Of a stretch of 42,296 bases of DNA, positions 31,217-39,598 are shown in pieces. Below the pieces are notes generated by a model. That model saw nothing but the letters and a program-made list of their open reading frames with translations, made no database searches and was not told where the DNA came from. The translations under genes and the position numbers were made by a program. Numbering within the stretch: position 1 is the stretch's first letter; every line of letters starts with the position of its first letter. The stretch spans positions 1 to 42,296 of the forward strand of contig CAJTIR010000033.1 in NCBI GenBank assembly GCA_910576385.1. The letters are read 5' to 3'. The stretch comes from Lachnospiraceae bacterium (GTDB taxonomy: Bacteria; Bacillota; Clostridia; Lachnospirales; Lachnospiraceae).

Positions 31217-34087
31217 TTAAGAATTAATCTTCATCGTCTTTTTATATCCAGTAGATGTCTTCCACAATTTTTTATACTTCTTAACCATCTTTTTGGGACA
31301 CTTAATCACTGCTTTCTTATTAATTCCCTTAATCGCATTCTTTCCAATGGATTTCAGCTTGCTGCCCTTAATCACAATCTTCTTTAAATTCTTGCACTTA
31401 TAAAATGCTTTTGCTCCAATCTTAGTGACTTTATTTCCAACCGTTGCACTTACCACTTTCGTACAGCCTGAAAATGCTGAACTTCCAATTGTTGTCACAT
31501 TCTCTCCGACTACGATACTCTTAGCTCTTGTACAACCCAAAAACGCTGAACTTCCAATCGTTGTCACATTTTTCCCAACTACGATCTTGGTGGCTTTTGT
31601 AAAGCCTTTAAATGCTGCGTCCCCAATGGCTGTCACCTTAAAACTCTTGCCGCCAATCTCAACAGCGGCTGCCACATTGATTTTCTTTAATTTCTTTTTT
31701 TGCGCTTTATTCTTGGCGCCAGTAAGCATAACCTTACCTTTGCCATCGGTCTTGGCATTGGTAATCTTATACTTATAATTTCCTACCACATAGACCTGAT
31801 TCTTCCTTACCGTGATGGTAAAATTTTTCTCCACGGTTCCGCTGTAATCGCCTGTACCTGTGATCACTATTGTAGCTGTGCCGATCTCTGTATTATTCTT
31901 ATAATTTACAGTATAATCAACATTCTTGACCAAGGTCTTGTTTTCATAAGTTACAGTGACATTCGGTGTCAGTGCTGCTCCTGAATAAATCTGTGCTGGT
32001 ATAGCTGAAATATATTCCTGACGGATGTCTATTTTTTCCACTATTGGAGGTATTGGGGGAGTTTCGCTCTCTTCCTCCAATCTCTGATATTCGGTCTCTG
32101 CATCCTCCAAAAGCTTAAGTGCTTCACTGGGTACAAGCGCTTTCTGGGCATCTGTCAGGGCATCGTAAGCGCTTCTTGCCGCTTCAATCTTCGCTTTACA
32201 CTCTTTTGTCAATTCCACCTTGCCAATACTGTTAATGCTGTCAACCACACTTTCAATTTTGCTCTCTTCCAATCTCTGATACTCGGTCTCTGCATCCTCC
32301 AAAAGCTTGAGTACTTCATTTGGTACAAGCGCTTTCTGAGCATCTGTCAGGGCATCGTAAGCGCTTCTTGCCGCTTCAATCTTCGCTTTACACTCTTTTG
32401 TCAATTCCACCTTGCCAATACTATTAATGCTGTCCATCACATTTCCAGTATTGCCAATGGCATTTACAACCCCCTCAAATGCAGGTTTTCTGCTTAGATC
32501 ATCATCAAACAATAGACATTGTTCCTCTGCACGCCATGACAGGCCATCTGTTAGGCCCCAAAATGTCACACTGGTAATATTGGCTCCGTCTCTTTTTTCT
32601 TTTAACAAGGCCTCCATAAACTCTTGATAGTATTGCCCCTGTGATTCTCTGGTATCGCCCTCTGCAATTCCGATATCTAGTTCTGTAACATGCAGTTCTA
32701 GTCCCAGCTCATCCCGAAATTTGCGAACCGCCGTCATATAACCAGAATCGCCCTCCAAAGGACGTTTCGTATCAAAATGACTCTGCATCCCCACTCCATC
32801 AATATTACCGGCTTCCTTGATCGGTTTTAACAAAGCGACAATTCCATCTCGTTTTGCTGGAAAATATTCATTATAATCATTGTAGAACAATTTGATATCG
32901 CGGTCTTTGGCATACAATTTTGTATATTTCCTTGCATACGCAAATGCTTTTTCTGCAAAATCCTCGCCGATCACTTGATACCAGAGACTGTCCTCCTGGC
33001 GCATTGGCGCCGCTCCTTGTCCAAAATAATCTGCTACCGCTTCATTTACCACATCCCAGGCATAAATTACACCAGGATAATTTGTCTCTGTCCATTCAAT
33101 TACATCTTTGATATAATTTTCCATTCGTTTTAGCATCAACTCTCTGTCCGCTAACTGTCCTTTTGTGTCATAATTCTCATAAAAGAACCATTCTGGTGTC
33201 TGAGAATGCCATACCAAGGTATGGCCGCGCACAGCAATTCCATGTTGTTTGGCATATTCCATCCCAGTTTTATAAGAATTAAAATTTAAAGCCACATGTT
33301 CTTTATATTTGCTTAAATTATTCTTACTGGCTGCTTCGTCCAAAATATAGGAAGGTTTCATTTCATTTTCCATTGTCATACTGTTAAACTGCTGTAGAAA
33401 CAAATCACTGTATGCTGGTGTATTTAAAACCAAATCTGGAACTGCAAGCCCCACTAGAAACTGATCCTTGTATAATTCCTTCAAAGCTGGATAATCACTG
33501 ATATCACAAAAAGGAATCAAGGAAGCTTTTACATCATCCACATAGATATCCATCAGATCCTGTTCGGCGGATGGCTCACTGGTCCACGGTGTCTCAAAAA
33601 ATACTATAGCTGAGGATAAATCAACATCACTTGGAACCACAATACCTCCTGAGATTTCTCCCCATTCATTCCGTGTCAGTTCTCTGCCGCCTAACATATA
33701 ATATTTTCCATCACAAAACATAGTGATCTGAATTTTCTTTTTCTCAGGCCCGTCGGCATATCTTACATAAGCAGAGACTGTCAGACGCTGATTGCTCTGC
33801 AGCATATCTCCCAACTCTATTTTTGCCCCTGAAGCCGGCATTGCCCGACCAGAAATTTTCATACAATACTTGCCGCTCTTGGGATTTTCTGTCTCAATAG
33901 AAACATTTGCCCCCTCTTTGCCGCTCCACTTGCCAACCGTGCCCGATTCAAATCCTTCCTCAAACAATACTGCTTTTTCTTCAGCAGCAAATACTTGACC
34001 TGTACTTCCTGCCCCTTGAAAAAGCAGGCTGCCAGCTAAAATGAAAGCTGTAGTTCCCCGAAATAATCTTTTTATTCCTCTTTTCAT
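31217..34087 (-). CDS. Secreted endo-1,4-beta-xylanase, GH10, with BspA-like C-terminus
   Basis: The enzyme cleaves xylan internally. The 956-residue protein has a signal peptide (about 1-35), a CBM4_9/CBM22-like domain (38-190), the GH10 barrel (about 200-545) with acid-base Glu349 in WDVVNE and nucleophile Glu469 in TELDI, two tandem copies of a 64-residue helical repeat (552-607 and 616-671), a proline linker, a beta-rich Ig-like domain (690-760) and three to four BspA-type leucine-rich repeats (SSAFxGCTK pattern, 820-930) with a basic tail. Such C-termini bind cell surface or partners. AAAGGA lies 8 bp before the ATG. It fits the uronate genes nearby. Confidence 0.93.
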   Translation of the reverse strand: MKRGIKRLFRGTTAFILAGSLLFQGAGSTGQVFAAEEKAVLFEEGFESGTVGKWSGKEGANVSIETENPKSGKYCMKISGRAMPASGAKIELGDMLQSNQRLTVSAYVRYADGPEKKKIQITMFCDGKYYMLGGRELTRNEWGEISGGIVVPSDVDLSSAIVFFETPWTSEPSAEQDLMDIYVDDVKASLIPFCDISDYPALKELYKDQFLVGLAVPDLVLNTPAYSDLFLQQFNSMTMENEMKPSYILDEAASKNNLSKYKEHVALNFNSYKTGMEYAKQHGIAVRGHTLVWHSQTPEWFFYENYDTKGQLADRELMLKRMENYIKDVIEWTETNYPGVIYAWDVVNEAVADYFGQGAAPMRQEDSLWYQVIGEDFAEKAFAYARKYTKLYAKDRDIKLFYNDYNEYFPAKRDGIVALLKPIKEAGNIDGVGMQSHFDTKRPLEGDSGYMTAVRKFRDELGLELHVTELDIGIAEGDTRESQGQYYQEFMEALLKEKRDGANITSVTFWGLTDGLSWRAEEQCLLFDDDLSRKPAFEGVVNAIGNTGNVMDSINSIGKVELTKECKAKIEAARSAYDALTDAQKALVPNEVLKLLEDAETEYQRLEESKIESVVDSINSIGKVELTKECKAKIEAARSAYDALTDAQKALVPSEALKLLEDAETEYQRLEEESETPPIPPIVEKIDIRQEYISAIPAQIYSGAALTPNVTVTYENKTLVKNVDYTVNYKNNTEIGTATIVITGTGDYSGTVEKNFTITVRKNQVYVVGNYKYKITNAKTDGKGKVMLTGAKNKAQKKKLKKINVAAAVEIGGKSFKVTAIGDAAFKGFTKATKIVVGKNVTTIGSSAFLGCTRAKSIVVGENVTTIGSSAFSGCTKVVSATVGNKVTKIGAKAFYKCKNLKKIVIKGSKLKSIGKNAIKGINKKAVIKCPKKMVKKYKKLWKTSTGYKKTMKINS
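32075..32434 (-). repeat. Recent 192-bp duplication inside the xylanase gene
   Basis: Codons 552-607 and 616-671 are almost identical in DNA: both carry DSINSIGKVELTKECKAKIE and end TEYQRLEE. Only a few bases differ, showing a recent in-frame tandem duplication with a 192-bp period. Confidence 0.9.
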
Positions 34088-34241
34088 ACAGATGATCCTT
34101 TCTAAAAATATTCCATATTTTACCTTACAGTTCTATCTTAACAAAATTCCCATAAATTTGCACGGATTTTTTAATTATTTCTACAAAATATTAAATAATT
34201 AGAACAGTTTTTCTCAATGACCTTTCAAAATATTTTTTATG

Positions 34242-36590
34242 TTACACCTCTCTCCAAAATTGCTCTAAAGCCTTGCGCACCTGCCCTAGCCTCACCCTCT
34301 GAAACCCTTCCCACTCTCTTGGAAATAATGCCTGATACTCCTGACGCAGAAACCGCTCGTCCAACAATAAAATTACCCCTCGATCTTCCACCGTGCGTAT
34401 CACGCGCCCGGCTGCCTGCAGCACCTTATTCATGCCAGGATAGAGAAAAGCGTATTCAAATCCTGTGCCTTCACTATTCTGATAGAAATCTTTTAAGATC
34501 TCGCGCTCATTGCTAATTTGGGGCAAACCCGTACCCACAACAATGGCTCCAATCAAGGATTCCCGCTTGAGGTCAATGCCTTCCGCAAAAATTCCTCCCA
34601 TCACACAAAATCCAAGCAGCGATCTGTCCCGCTCCCCAGAAAATTTTTCTAAAAACGCTTCACGCTGCAGCTCATTCATGCCGCTCTCCTGACAGATACA
34701 GTCAAGCTCATCCAACACATTTTCTCTCGCTGTAAAGCACTCCCAAACTTGCTCCATCATCTTATAGGATGGAAAAAACACCATATAATTTCCTTTTTTG
34801 GCCTGTACCGTCTGATAAATATAGGATGCAATCCGTTCAAATTCCTGTTGATTCCTTCTGGTAAATTTACTGCTCACATCCGCTGCCACTGCCAGAAATC
34901 TCTGTTTATTATCGAACACGGTTTCAGCATACACCGCATAATTGTCCTCACAAGTACTGAGAAGCTTCTTATAATATTGGATTGGCAGAAAGGTAGCTGA
35001 GAAAAAAATTGTAGTTCTGCCTTTGTCCAAACAATTTTGTAGATTTACAGCAGGATTGACACAGTAAAGTTTGATCTTAAATGCGCCATCCGGCATATGC
35101 TCTGTATAGATCTCATAATTCTCATCTACCAAATCATAAATATTCAAAAAATGCCGCAAATTGAGATAAAATTCCATAATTTCTTTTTTCTCTGGAACAG
35201 TAATTTCCTTCTGAAAAAATTCCTCGATCACAGAACCAAGCTGCATCAGGGCAAAGACAAATTCTCCTATCCCATCTAACACTTGATATGTTTCACAAGC
35301 ACGTTTCATTTGTAAAAGATATTTATTACAGCGCTCCAAGGCCATTGTACATTTCTTACTGTAATTCTTTAAAATTCTTTTCGTTTTTAGAAAATCCTCC
35401 TTATAGAGCATGGCGCTGTACATATCTCTGCCTCTGTCCACCAGATTATGGGCTTCATCCACCAAAAACAGATAATCCCCTTTCACCCCCTCCGAAAAAA
35501 AGCGCTTCAGGTATACATTTGGGTCAAACACATAATTATAATCACAGATCACATTATCCACCCAGAGAGAGGCATCCAGACACATTTCAAACGGACATAC
35601 CTGAAACTGCTGTGCCTGGAGAAGTAACGCCTCTCTGGTCAAATCACGTGTTTTATTTAGCAAATCAAATACCGCTTCATTGACCCTGTCATAATGTCCT
35701 TTTGCGTAAGGACAATGCACCGGATTACAGTCCATCTCATCACACAGACAAAGTTTTTCCTTAGCAGTAATCAACAAAACACGTCCCTGATACCCCTGTT
35801 CCCGCAATAAATCAAACGCTTCTTTTGCCACTGTACGGGTGACGGTACGCGCGGTCAGATAAAATATTTTATCTGACAATCCTTCTCCTACCGCCTTCAC
35901 CGCTGGAAACAGTGTTGTAATCGTCTTGCCAACTCCAGTTGGCGCCTGGATAAATAAATTTTTTTCACGGCTTATAGTCCGATATACTCCTGCTGCCAAT
36001 TCCCGCTGCCCCTTGCGGTAGGGAAAAGGAAACTGCAGTCCGGCAATGGAAACATCACGTTCTCTCTTGGCCTGGTATTGAAAATCCGCCCACTTTTCAT
36101 AAGAAGCAGCCACCTGTAAAAACCACTGTTCTATTTCTGCAAAAGAATAACTCTCCTGAAATCTGCGAATTTCCTCGGTATCTAAATTACAATAAGTCAT
36201 CTGCACAGAAATCTCTGAGAGTTCCCGCTGCAAGGCCAGAATATAAGCATAACATTTGGCCTGCGCTAAATGTATCGCAATCGGAGCCTCCAACAAATTG
36301 ACATCCTGATAAATTCCTTTAATCTCGTCAACTGTCACTCTCCCCTCCTCGACGATCACACCATCGGCCCGCCCCTCTATCGTGAGTAGATAGCGTTCTC
36401 GTCTTAATTCTATTTTTAGGGGCACTTCTGACTGATAGGCAGAACCCATTTTCTGTTGAATCTTTCGGTGAATCCTGCTTCCTTCCCGCATAGCTTCCTT
36501 TTGTCCCGCCCGTCCATAACGGTTATCAATATCACCGGAACGCAGAATAAACTCTACCAGATTGCGCACCGAAATTTTAATCTGTTCCAT
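34242..36590 (-). CDS. Cas4-like nuclease fused to DinG/XPD-type helicase
   Basis: The 782-residue protein has an N-terminal PD-(D/E)XK nuclease-like part (residues 1-170) with GRADGVIVEE (Asp), VDEIKG (E-x-K) and HLAQAKCYAY (QxxxY), and a C-terminal superfamily 2 XPD/DinG helicase with Walker A APTGVGKT, a DEAH box (VDEAHN) and a cysteine cluster (CNPVHC, and CPFEMC further on) that fits the family Fe-S cluster. Motif VI is GRVIRT. It should act on DNA structures in repair or replication. GAGGAG lies 6 bp before the ATG. It stands alone. Annotators usually call it ATP-dependent DNA helicase. Confidence 0.88.
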   Translation of the reverse strand: MEQIKISVRNLVEFILRSGDIDNRYGRAGQKEAMREGSRIHRKIQQKMGSAYQSEVPLKIELRRERYLLTIEGRADGVIVEEGRVTVDEIKGIYQDVNLLEAPIAIHLAQAKCYAYILALQRELSEISVQMTYCNLDTEEIRRFQESYSFAEIEQWFLQVAASYEKWADFQYQAKRERDVSIAGLQFPFPYRKGQRELAAGVYRTISREKNLFIQAPTGVGKTITTLFPAVKAVGEGLSDKIFYLTARTVTRTVAKEAFDLLREQGYQGRVLLITAKEKLCLCDEMDCNPVHCPYAKGHYDRVNEAVFDLLNKTRDLTREALLLQAQQFQVCPFEMCLDASLWVDNVICDYNYVFDPNVYLKRFFSEGVKGDYLFLVDEAHNLVDRGRDMYSAMLYKEDFLKTKRILKNYSKKCTMALERCNKYLLQMKRACETYQVLDGIGEFVFALMQLGSVIEEFFQKEITVPEKKEIMEFYLNLRHFLNIYDLVDENYEIYTEHMPDGAFKIKLYCVNPAVNLQNCLDKGRTTIFFSATFLPIQYYKKLLSTCEDNYAVYAETVFDNKQRFLAVAADVSSKFTRRNQQEFERIASYIYQTVQAKKGNYMVFFPSYKMMEQVWECFTARENVLDELDCICQESGMNELQREAFLEKFSGERDRSLLGFCVMGGIFAEGIDLKRESLIGAIVVGTGLPQISNEREILKDFYQNSEGTGFEYAFLYPGMNKVLQAAGRVIRTVEDRGVILLLDERFLRQEYQALFPREWEGFQRVRLGQVRKALEQFWREV

Positions 36591-36652
36591 GTAAATCTCC
36601 TCTTATTGCACGAATATAACTAATATTTACCTCATTGCATAAAACTCACACT

Positions 36653-36676
36653 GGAAATCCAAAGGAATTTCCTATA
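36653..36676. repeat. Fragment of the palindromic repeat (terminal part)
   Basis: GGAAATCCAAAGGAATTTCCTATA matches the right end of copy A (5629-5649) with few differences; the rest of the element is missing. A terminator stem follows at once. Confidence 0.5.
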
Positions 36677-36680
36677 ATAA

Positions 36681-36713
36681 AGAAAAAGAGCCCAAACGGA
36701 CTCTTTTTCTTTT
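36681..36713 (-). terminator. Terminator of the HPr-like gene
   Basis: A perfect 10-bp stem (AGAAAAAGAG, 36681-36690, with CTCTTTTTCT, 36701-36710) around a 10-base loop. On the minus strand it ends in TTTATTAT. Confidence 0.75.
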
Positions 36714-36743
36714 CCTGTATTCTTGACTGTCATTCTTCCAATA

Positions 36744-36971
36744 TTATGCCACAGTGTATTTACTCAGTACATTTTCAAAGCTCAGATCTTCGCCGCCATA
36801 CTTTACTGTAAGTTCCTTTTCTACTCCCAATCCCATTACTCCGAGAATGGATTTGGCATCAATTGTCATGCGCTGGTAGGAAATATCTATATCAAAATCA
36901 CATTTACCAGCAGCACTTACAAAATCACATACTTCATCTGCATCTGATAATTTAATAATTTTTTCATTCAT
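36744..36971 (-). CDS. HPr-like protein lacking the catalytic histidine
   Basis: HPr passes phosphate between Enzyme I and sugar permeases via a histidine near residue 15, and is regulated at Ser46. This 75-residue protein has the HPr fold pattern and a good regulatory-site region (IDAKSILGVMGLGV, Ser at about 42), but the N-terminal part reads KLSDADEVCDFVSAAG where GLHARPA is expected, with no His. So phosphotransfer is unlikely and a regulatory role is inferred. I start at ATG 36971, 8 bp after AAAGGA. A consensus promoter (37016-37044) and a terminator show it is a single-gene unit. Confidence 0.78.
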   Translation of the reverse strand: MNEKIIKLSDADEVCDFVSAAGKCDFDIDISYQRMTIDAKSILGVMGLGVEKELTVKYGGEDLSFENVLSKYTVA

Positions 36972-37015
36972 AATAATCATCCTTTCTACCTTGCGTTTGA
37001 TCTGAACTTTGGAGA

Positions 37016-37044
37016 ATTATGCCACCTTTTTTTTAATTTGTCAA
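37016..37044 (-). promoter_or_regulatory. Promoter of the HPr-like gene
   Basis: TTGACA (37039-37044) and CATAAT (37016-37021) on the minus strand with a 17-bp spacer. Confidence 0.75.
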
Positions 37045-37313
37045 ATCTCAAGTTTGTCCCTTTTTCCCATAAAATGCACAAATCTGGAAATAATTTACTA
37101 AATATTTGGTTATTTTACCAATAAAGATTTTTTAAGACAAGTCTTTTTCACCCTTTTCCCCATTTCCCATTTGTAATAAAAAACATTTTTCCCCTTGGAT
37201 TTTTCAAAAAATTGTTGTTTTTACCAATCTTTCAAAAAATTTCGGGCATACTGAAATCAGAAACCGCATATAGACGCTGCTACTCCTCATAGGCTTTCTG
37301 TTCCTCTGCTTTC
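37045..37313. other. AT-rich gap, no gene seen
   Basis: I find no convincing ORF, stable hairpin with a T-run or known RNA here. The DNA is A/T-rich with C-tracts (CCCTTTTCCCC). It separates two divergent promoters. Confidence 0.5.
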
Positions 37314-37342
37314 TTGACTATTTTGTGGAAAAATCCTATAAT
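37314..37342 (+). promoter_or_regulatory. Promoter of larBC
   Basis: TTGACT (37314-37319) and TATAAT (37337-37342), spacer 17 bp. Because it lies inside the upstream in-frame extension of larB, it supports the start at 37398. Confidence 0.75.
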
Positions 37343-37397
37343 TATTCATATATCATGGAAGAAAGCAGAAACATTTTTCTGCAGAAAAGAGGTTACG

Positions 37398-38159
37398 ATG
37401 GAATCACAGCACATATTATCTGTTCTGCAGCAAGTTCAAAATGGCACGCTAGACATCCATACTGCCTACAGAGAATTAAAAATCAGTCCTTTTGAAGATC
37501 TGGGCTATGCCAAAATTGACCATCACCGTAAAATCCGCCAAGGTACGCCAGAGGTGATCTATGGTGCTGGCAAAACAGCCGAGCAAATGGAAGGAATTAT
37601 CCGCTCTCTGCTCTCCCGCTGTCTGGAAAATATTCTCATTACCCGGCTTTCAGAGGACTCTGCCGCTTATCTATCTGAGCGATTTTCGCTCACTTATGAT
37701 AAACTCTCCCATATCGGCATTGTCAATCGCAGAGAACTCCTCACCGCTTCTGGAACAATTCTGGTAGCTACTGGAGGAACCAGCGATATTCCTGTGGCAG
37801 AGGAAGCTGCCCTGACTGCTGAAGTTTTGGGAAATAAAGTGGAACGGCTGTATGATGTGGGTGTTGCTGGAATCCATCGGCTCCTCTCACATGCAGACAG
37901 CATTTCAAAGGCCTCTGTAATTATCGCTGTGGCTGGCATGGAAGGAGCGCTTGCCAGTGTAATCGGCGGCCTGTGCGACTGTCCAGTAATTGCGGTCCCC
38001 ACAAGTGTGGGCTACGGCGCTAATTTCCAGGGACTGTCTGCCCTTCTTTCAATGCTCAATTCCTGCGCCAGTGGAGTCAGTGTGGTAAATATTGATAACG
38101 GTTTTGGCGCTGGTTACATTGCCAGCATGATCAATCATATAGGAGGTAACGAATTATGA
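37398..38159 (+). CDS. larB: Nickel pincer cofactor biosynthesis protein LarB
   Basis: LarB carboxylates the pyridinium ring of nicotinic acid adenine dinucleotide and hydrolyses the phosphoanhydride, the first step toward the nickel pincer cofactor of lactate racemase. The 253-residue protein has an N-terminal part with YAKIDHHRKIRQGTPEVIYG and a C-terminal PurE-like domain (ATGGTSDIPVAEEA, VAGMEGALASVIGG, PTSVGYGANFQG). ATG 37398 has AGAGG 5 bp upstream. Its stop overlaps the larC ATG (ATGA), so the two are coupled. Confidence 0.95.
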   Translation: MESQHILSVLQQVQNGTLDIHTAYRELKISPFEDLGYAKIDHHRKIRQGTPEVIYGAGKTAEQMEGIIRSLLSRCLENILITRLSEDSAAYLSERFSLTYDKLSHIGIVNRRELLTASGTILVATGGTSDIPVAEEAALTAEVLGNKVERLYDVGVAGIHRLLSHADSISKASVIIAVAGMEGALASVIGGLCDCPVIAVPTSVGYGANFQGLSALLSMLNSCASGVSVVNIDNGFGAGYIASMINHIGGNEL

Positions 38160-39499
38160 AAACACTTTTTATTGAATGCAACATGGGCGCTGCCGGTGAT
38201 ATGCTGATGGGCGCACTCTATGAACTTTTGACAGATGCAGAAAAAGATTCTTTTTTGAAAACGATGAATGGACTGTTTCCTGAACAGATTATGTTACATG
38301 CCAATGCCTCAGAAAAATGCGGTATCTGGGGTACAAAAATGAATGTCGTAATCTTAGGCCAGGAAGAGCATACACATACGCACACAGACACAGAGCACTC
38401 ACACCATGCGACAGATCACAGCGGTCATGGCGCCCATTTTCACACCAGTTATCCCGAAATGCTGTCACAGATTGATGACTTGTCTGTTTCTTCCCAGGTA
38501 AAAGAACACGCCAAAGCGGTATATACCTTAATCGGAAATGCGGAAAGTATCGCTCATCACATCGAACTCTCTCAGATCCACTTTCACGAGGTCGGTACAC
38601 TGGATGCCCTGATGGATGTAGTTGGCTGTTGTGTCCTGTTGGAACTTTTAAATCCAGAACAAATTATCGCCTCTCCCATTCATGTAGGCTCTGGCAGCGT
38701 TCGCTGTGCACATGGCATTCTGCCAGTACCTGCTCCTGCAACTGCGGAAATTCTCAAAGATGTTCCTATTTATGGTGGTTCACTAGAAGGAGAATTGTGT
38801 ACTCCCACCGGAGCGGCGCTGTTGAAACATTTTGTCAGCCAGTTTACCCCCATGCCGCCAATGGCTGTAGAACAGACTGGATATGGCATGGGAAGCAAAG
38901 ATTTTCCAACTGCAAACTGTGTGCGCGTGTTCTTGGGTTCTTTGAGTATTCTGCCAGTACCTGCACCCAAACAGCTTCCAAGACCCTTCGCCCCTGAGAC
39001 ATTGATGCCTCGCAGAGAAGAGGAAACCCGCCCAGACCACTATACCGAACAATTCCACAGCTTGGATCAGATTTTAGAACTTTCCTGCAGTCTGGATGAT
39101 ATGACACCAGAAGCCATCTCCTATGCTTTGACATTGCTGCGGGAAGCTGGCGCATTGGACGTCTATACCACTCCTATCAATATGAAAAAAAATCGGCCAG
39201 GCCTGCTGCTGACTGTACTTTGTAATGTCACAGAGGAAAGCCGCTTTAGCCGTCTGATCTTGACCCATACAGCCACCCGTGGAATCCGTATCCATCCTTG
39301 TTACCGCCGCACCCTGGACGCCCAGTTCCGAAAAGTGTCCACTGTCTATGGAGAAATTACGGTCAAAATCAGCACTGGATATGGCATCCACAAATACAAG
39401 CCAGAATATGAAGATGTCGCTGCTGCTGCCAGACAGTGTAAAGTACCATTTCAGACTGTTTACGAGGCCGCTATGGAAGCCTGCCGTAAAGAATATTAA
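38156..39499 (+). CDS. larC: Nickel insertion protein LarC, single intact ORF
   Basis: LarC inserts nickel into the pincer cofactor in a CTP-dependent manner. The 447-residue protein has MGAAGDMLMGALYELL at the start, a His-rich loop (residues about 73-100) that probably holds nickel, HFHEVGTLDALMDVVGC, and the C-terminal LarC2 part (CSLDDMTPEAISYA). In Lactobacillus plantarum larC is read by frameshift as LarC1 and LarC2; here both are in one frame. LPVPAP appears twice with identical DNA (38717-38733 and 38948-38964). LarA and LarE are not in the window. Confidence 0.95.
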   Translation: MKTLFIECNMGAAGDMLMGALYELLTDAEKDSFLKTMNGLFPEQIMLHANASEKCGIWGTKMNVVILGQEEHTHTHTDTEHSHHATDHSGHGAHFHTSYPEMLSQIDDLSVSSQVKEHAKAVYTLIGNAESIAHHIELSQIHFHEVGTLDALMDVVGCCVLLELLNPEQIIASPIHVGSGSVRCAHGILPVPAPATAEILKDVPIYGGSLEGELCTPTGAALLKHFVSQFTPMPPMAVEQTGYGMGSKDFPTANCVRVFLGSLSILPVPAPKQLPRPFAPETLMPRREEETRPDHYTEQFHSLDQILELSCSLDDMTPEAISYALTLLREAGALDVYTTPINMKKNRPGLLLTVLCNVTEESRFSRLILTHTATRGIRIHPCYRRTLDAQFRKVSTVYGEITVKISTGYGIHKYKPEYEDVAAAARQCKVPFQTVYEAAMEACRKEY

Positions 39500-39530
39500 G
39501 TTTGACTCTCCACATTTTTTGTTCTTATGC

Positions 39531-39589
39531 GCCAAAAAAGGCTGTCACACGAAACTCATTATTTCTGTTCGTGTGACAGGGCTTTTGGC
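39531..39589. terminator. Bidirectional terminator between larC and uxaC
   Basis: A long stem (GCCAAAAAAGGCTGTCACAC then GAA, paired with TTCGTGTGACAGGGCTTTTGGC) around a short loop at 39531-39553 and 39568-39589, with T-runs inside the stem ends. The genes converge on it. Confidence 0.8.
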
Positions 39590-39598
39590 ATGATCATG

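Noticed and set aside
37314-37397. N-terminal extension of LarB starting at TTG 37314
   Set aside because: The extension contains a near-consensus promoter and has no LarB similarity; the ATG at 37398 has a good ribosome site.
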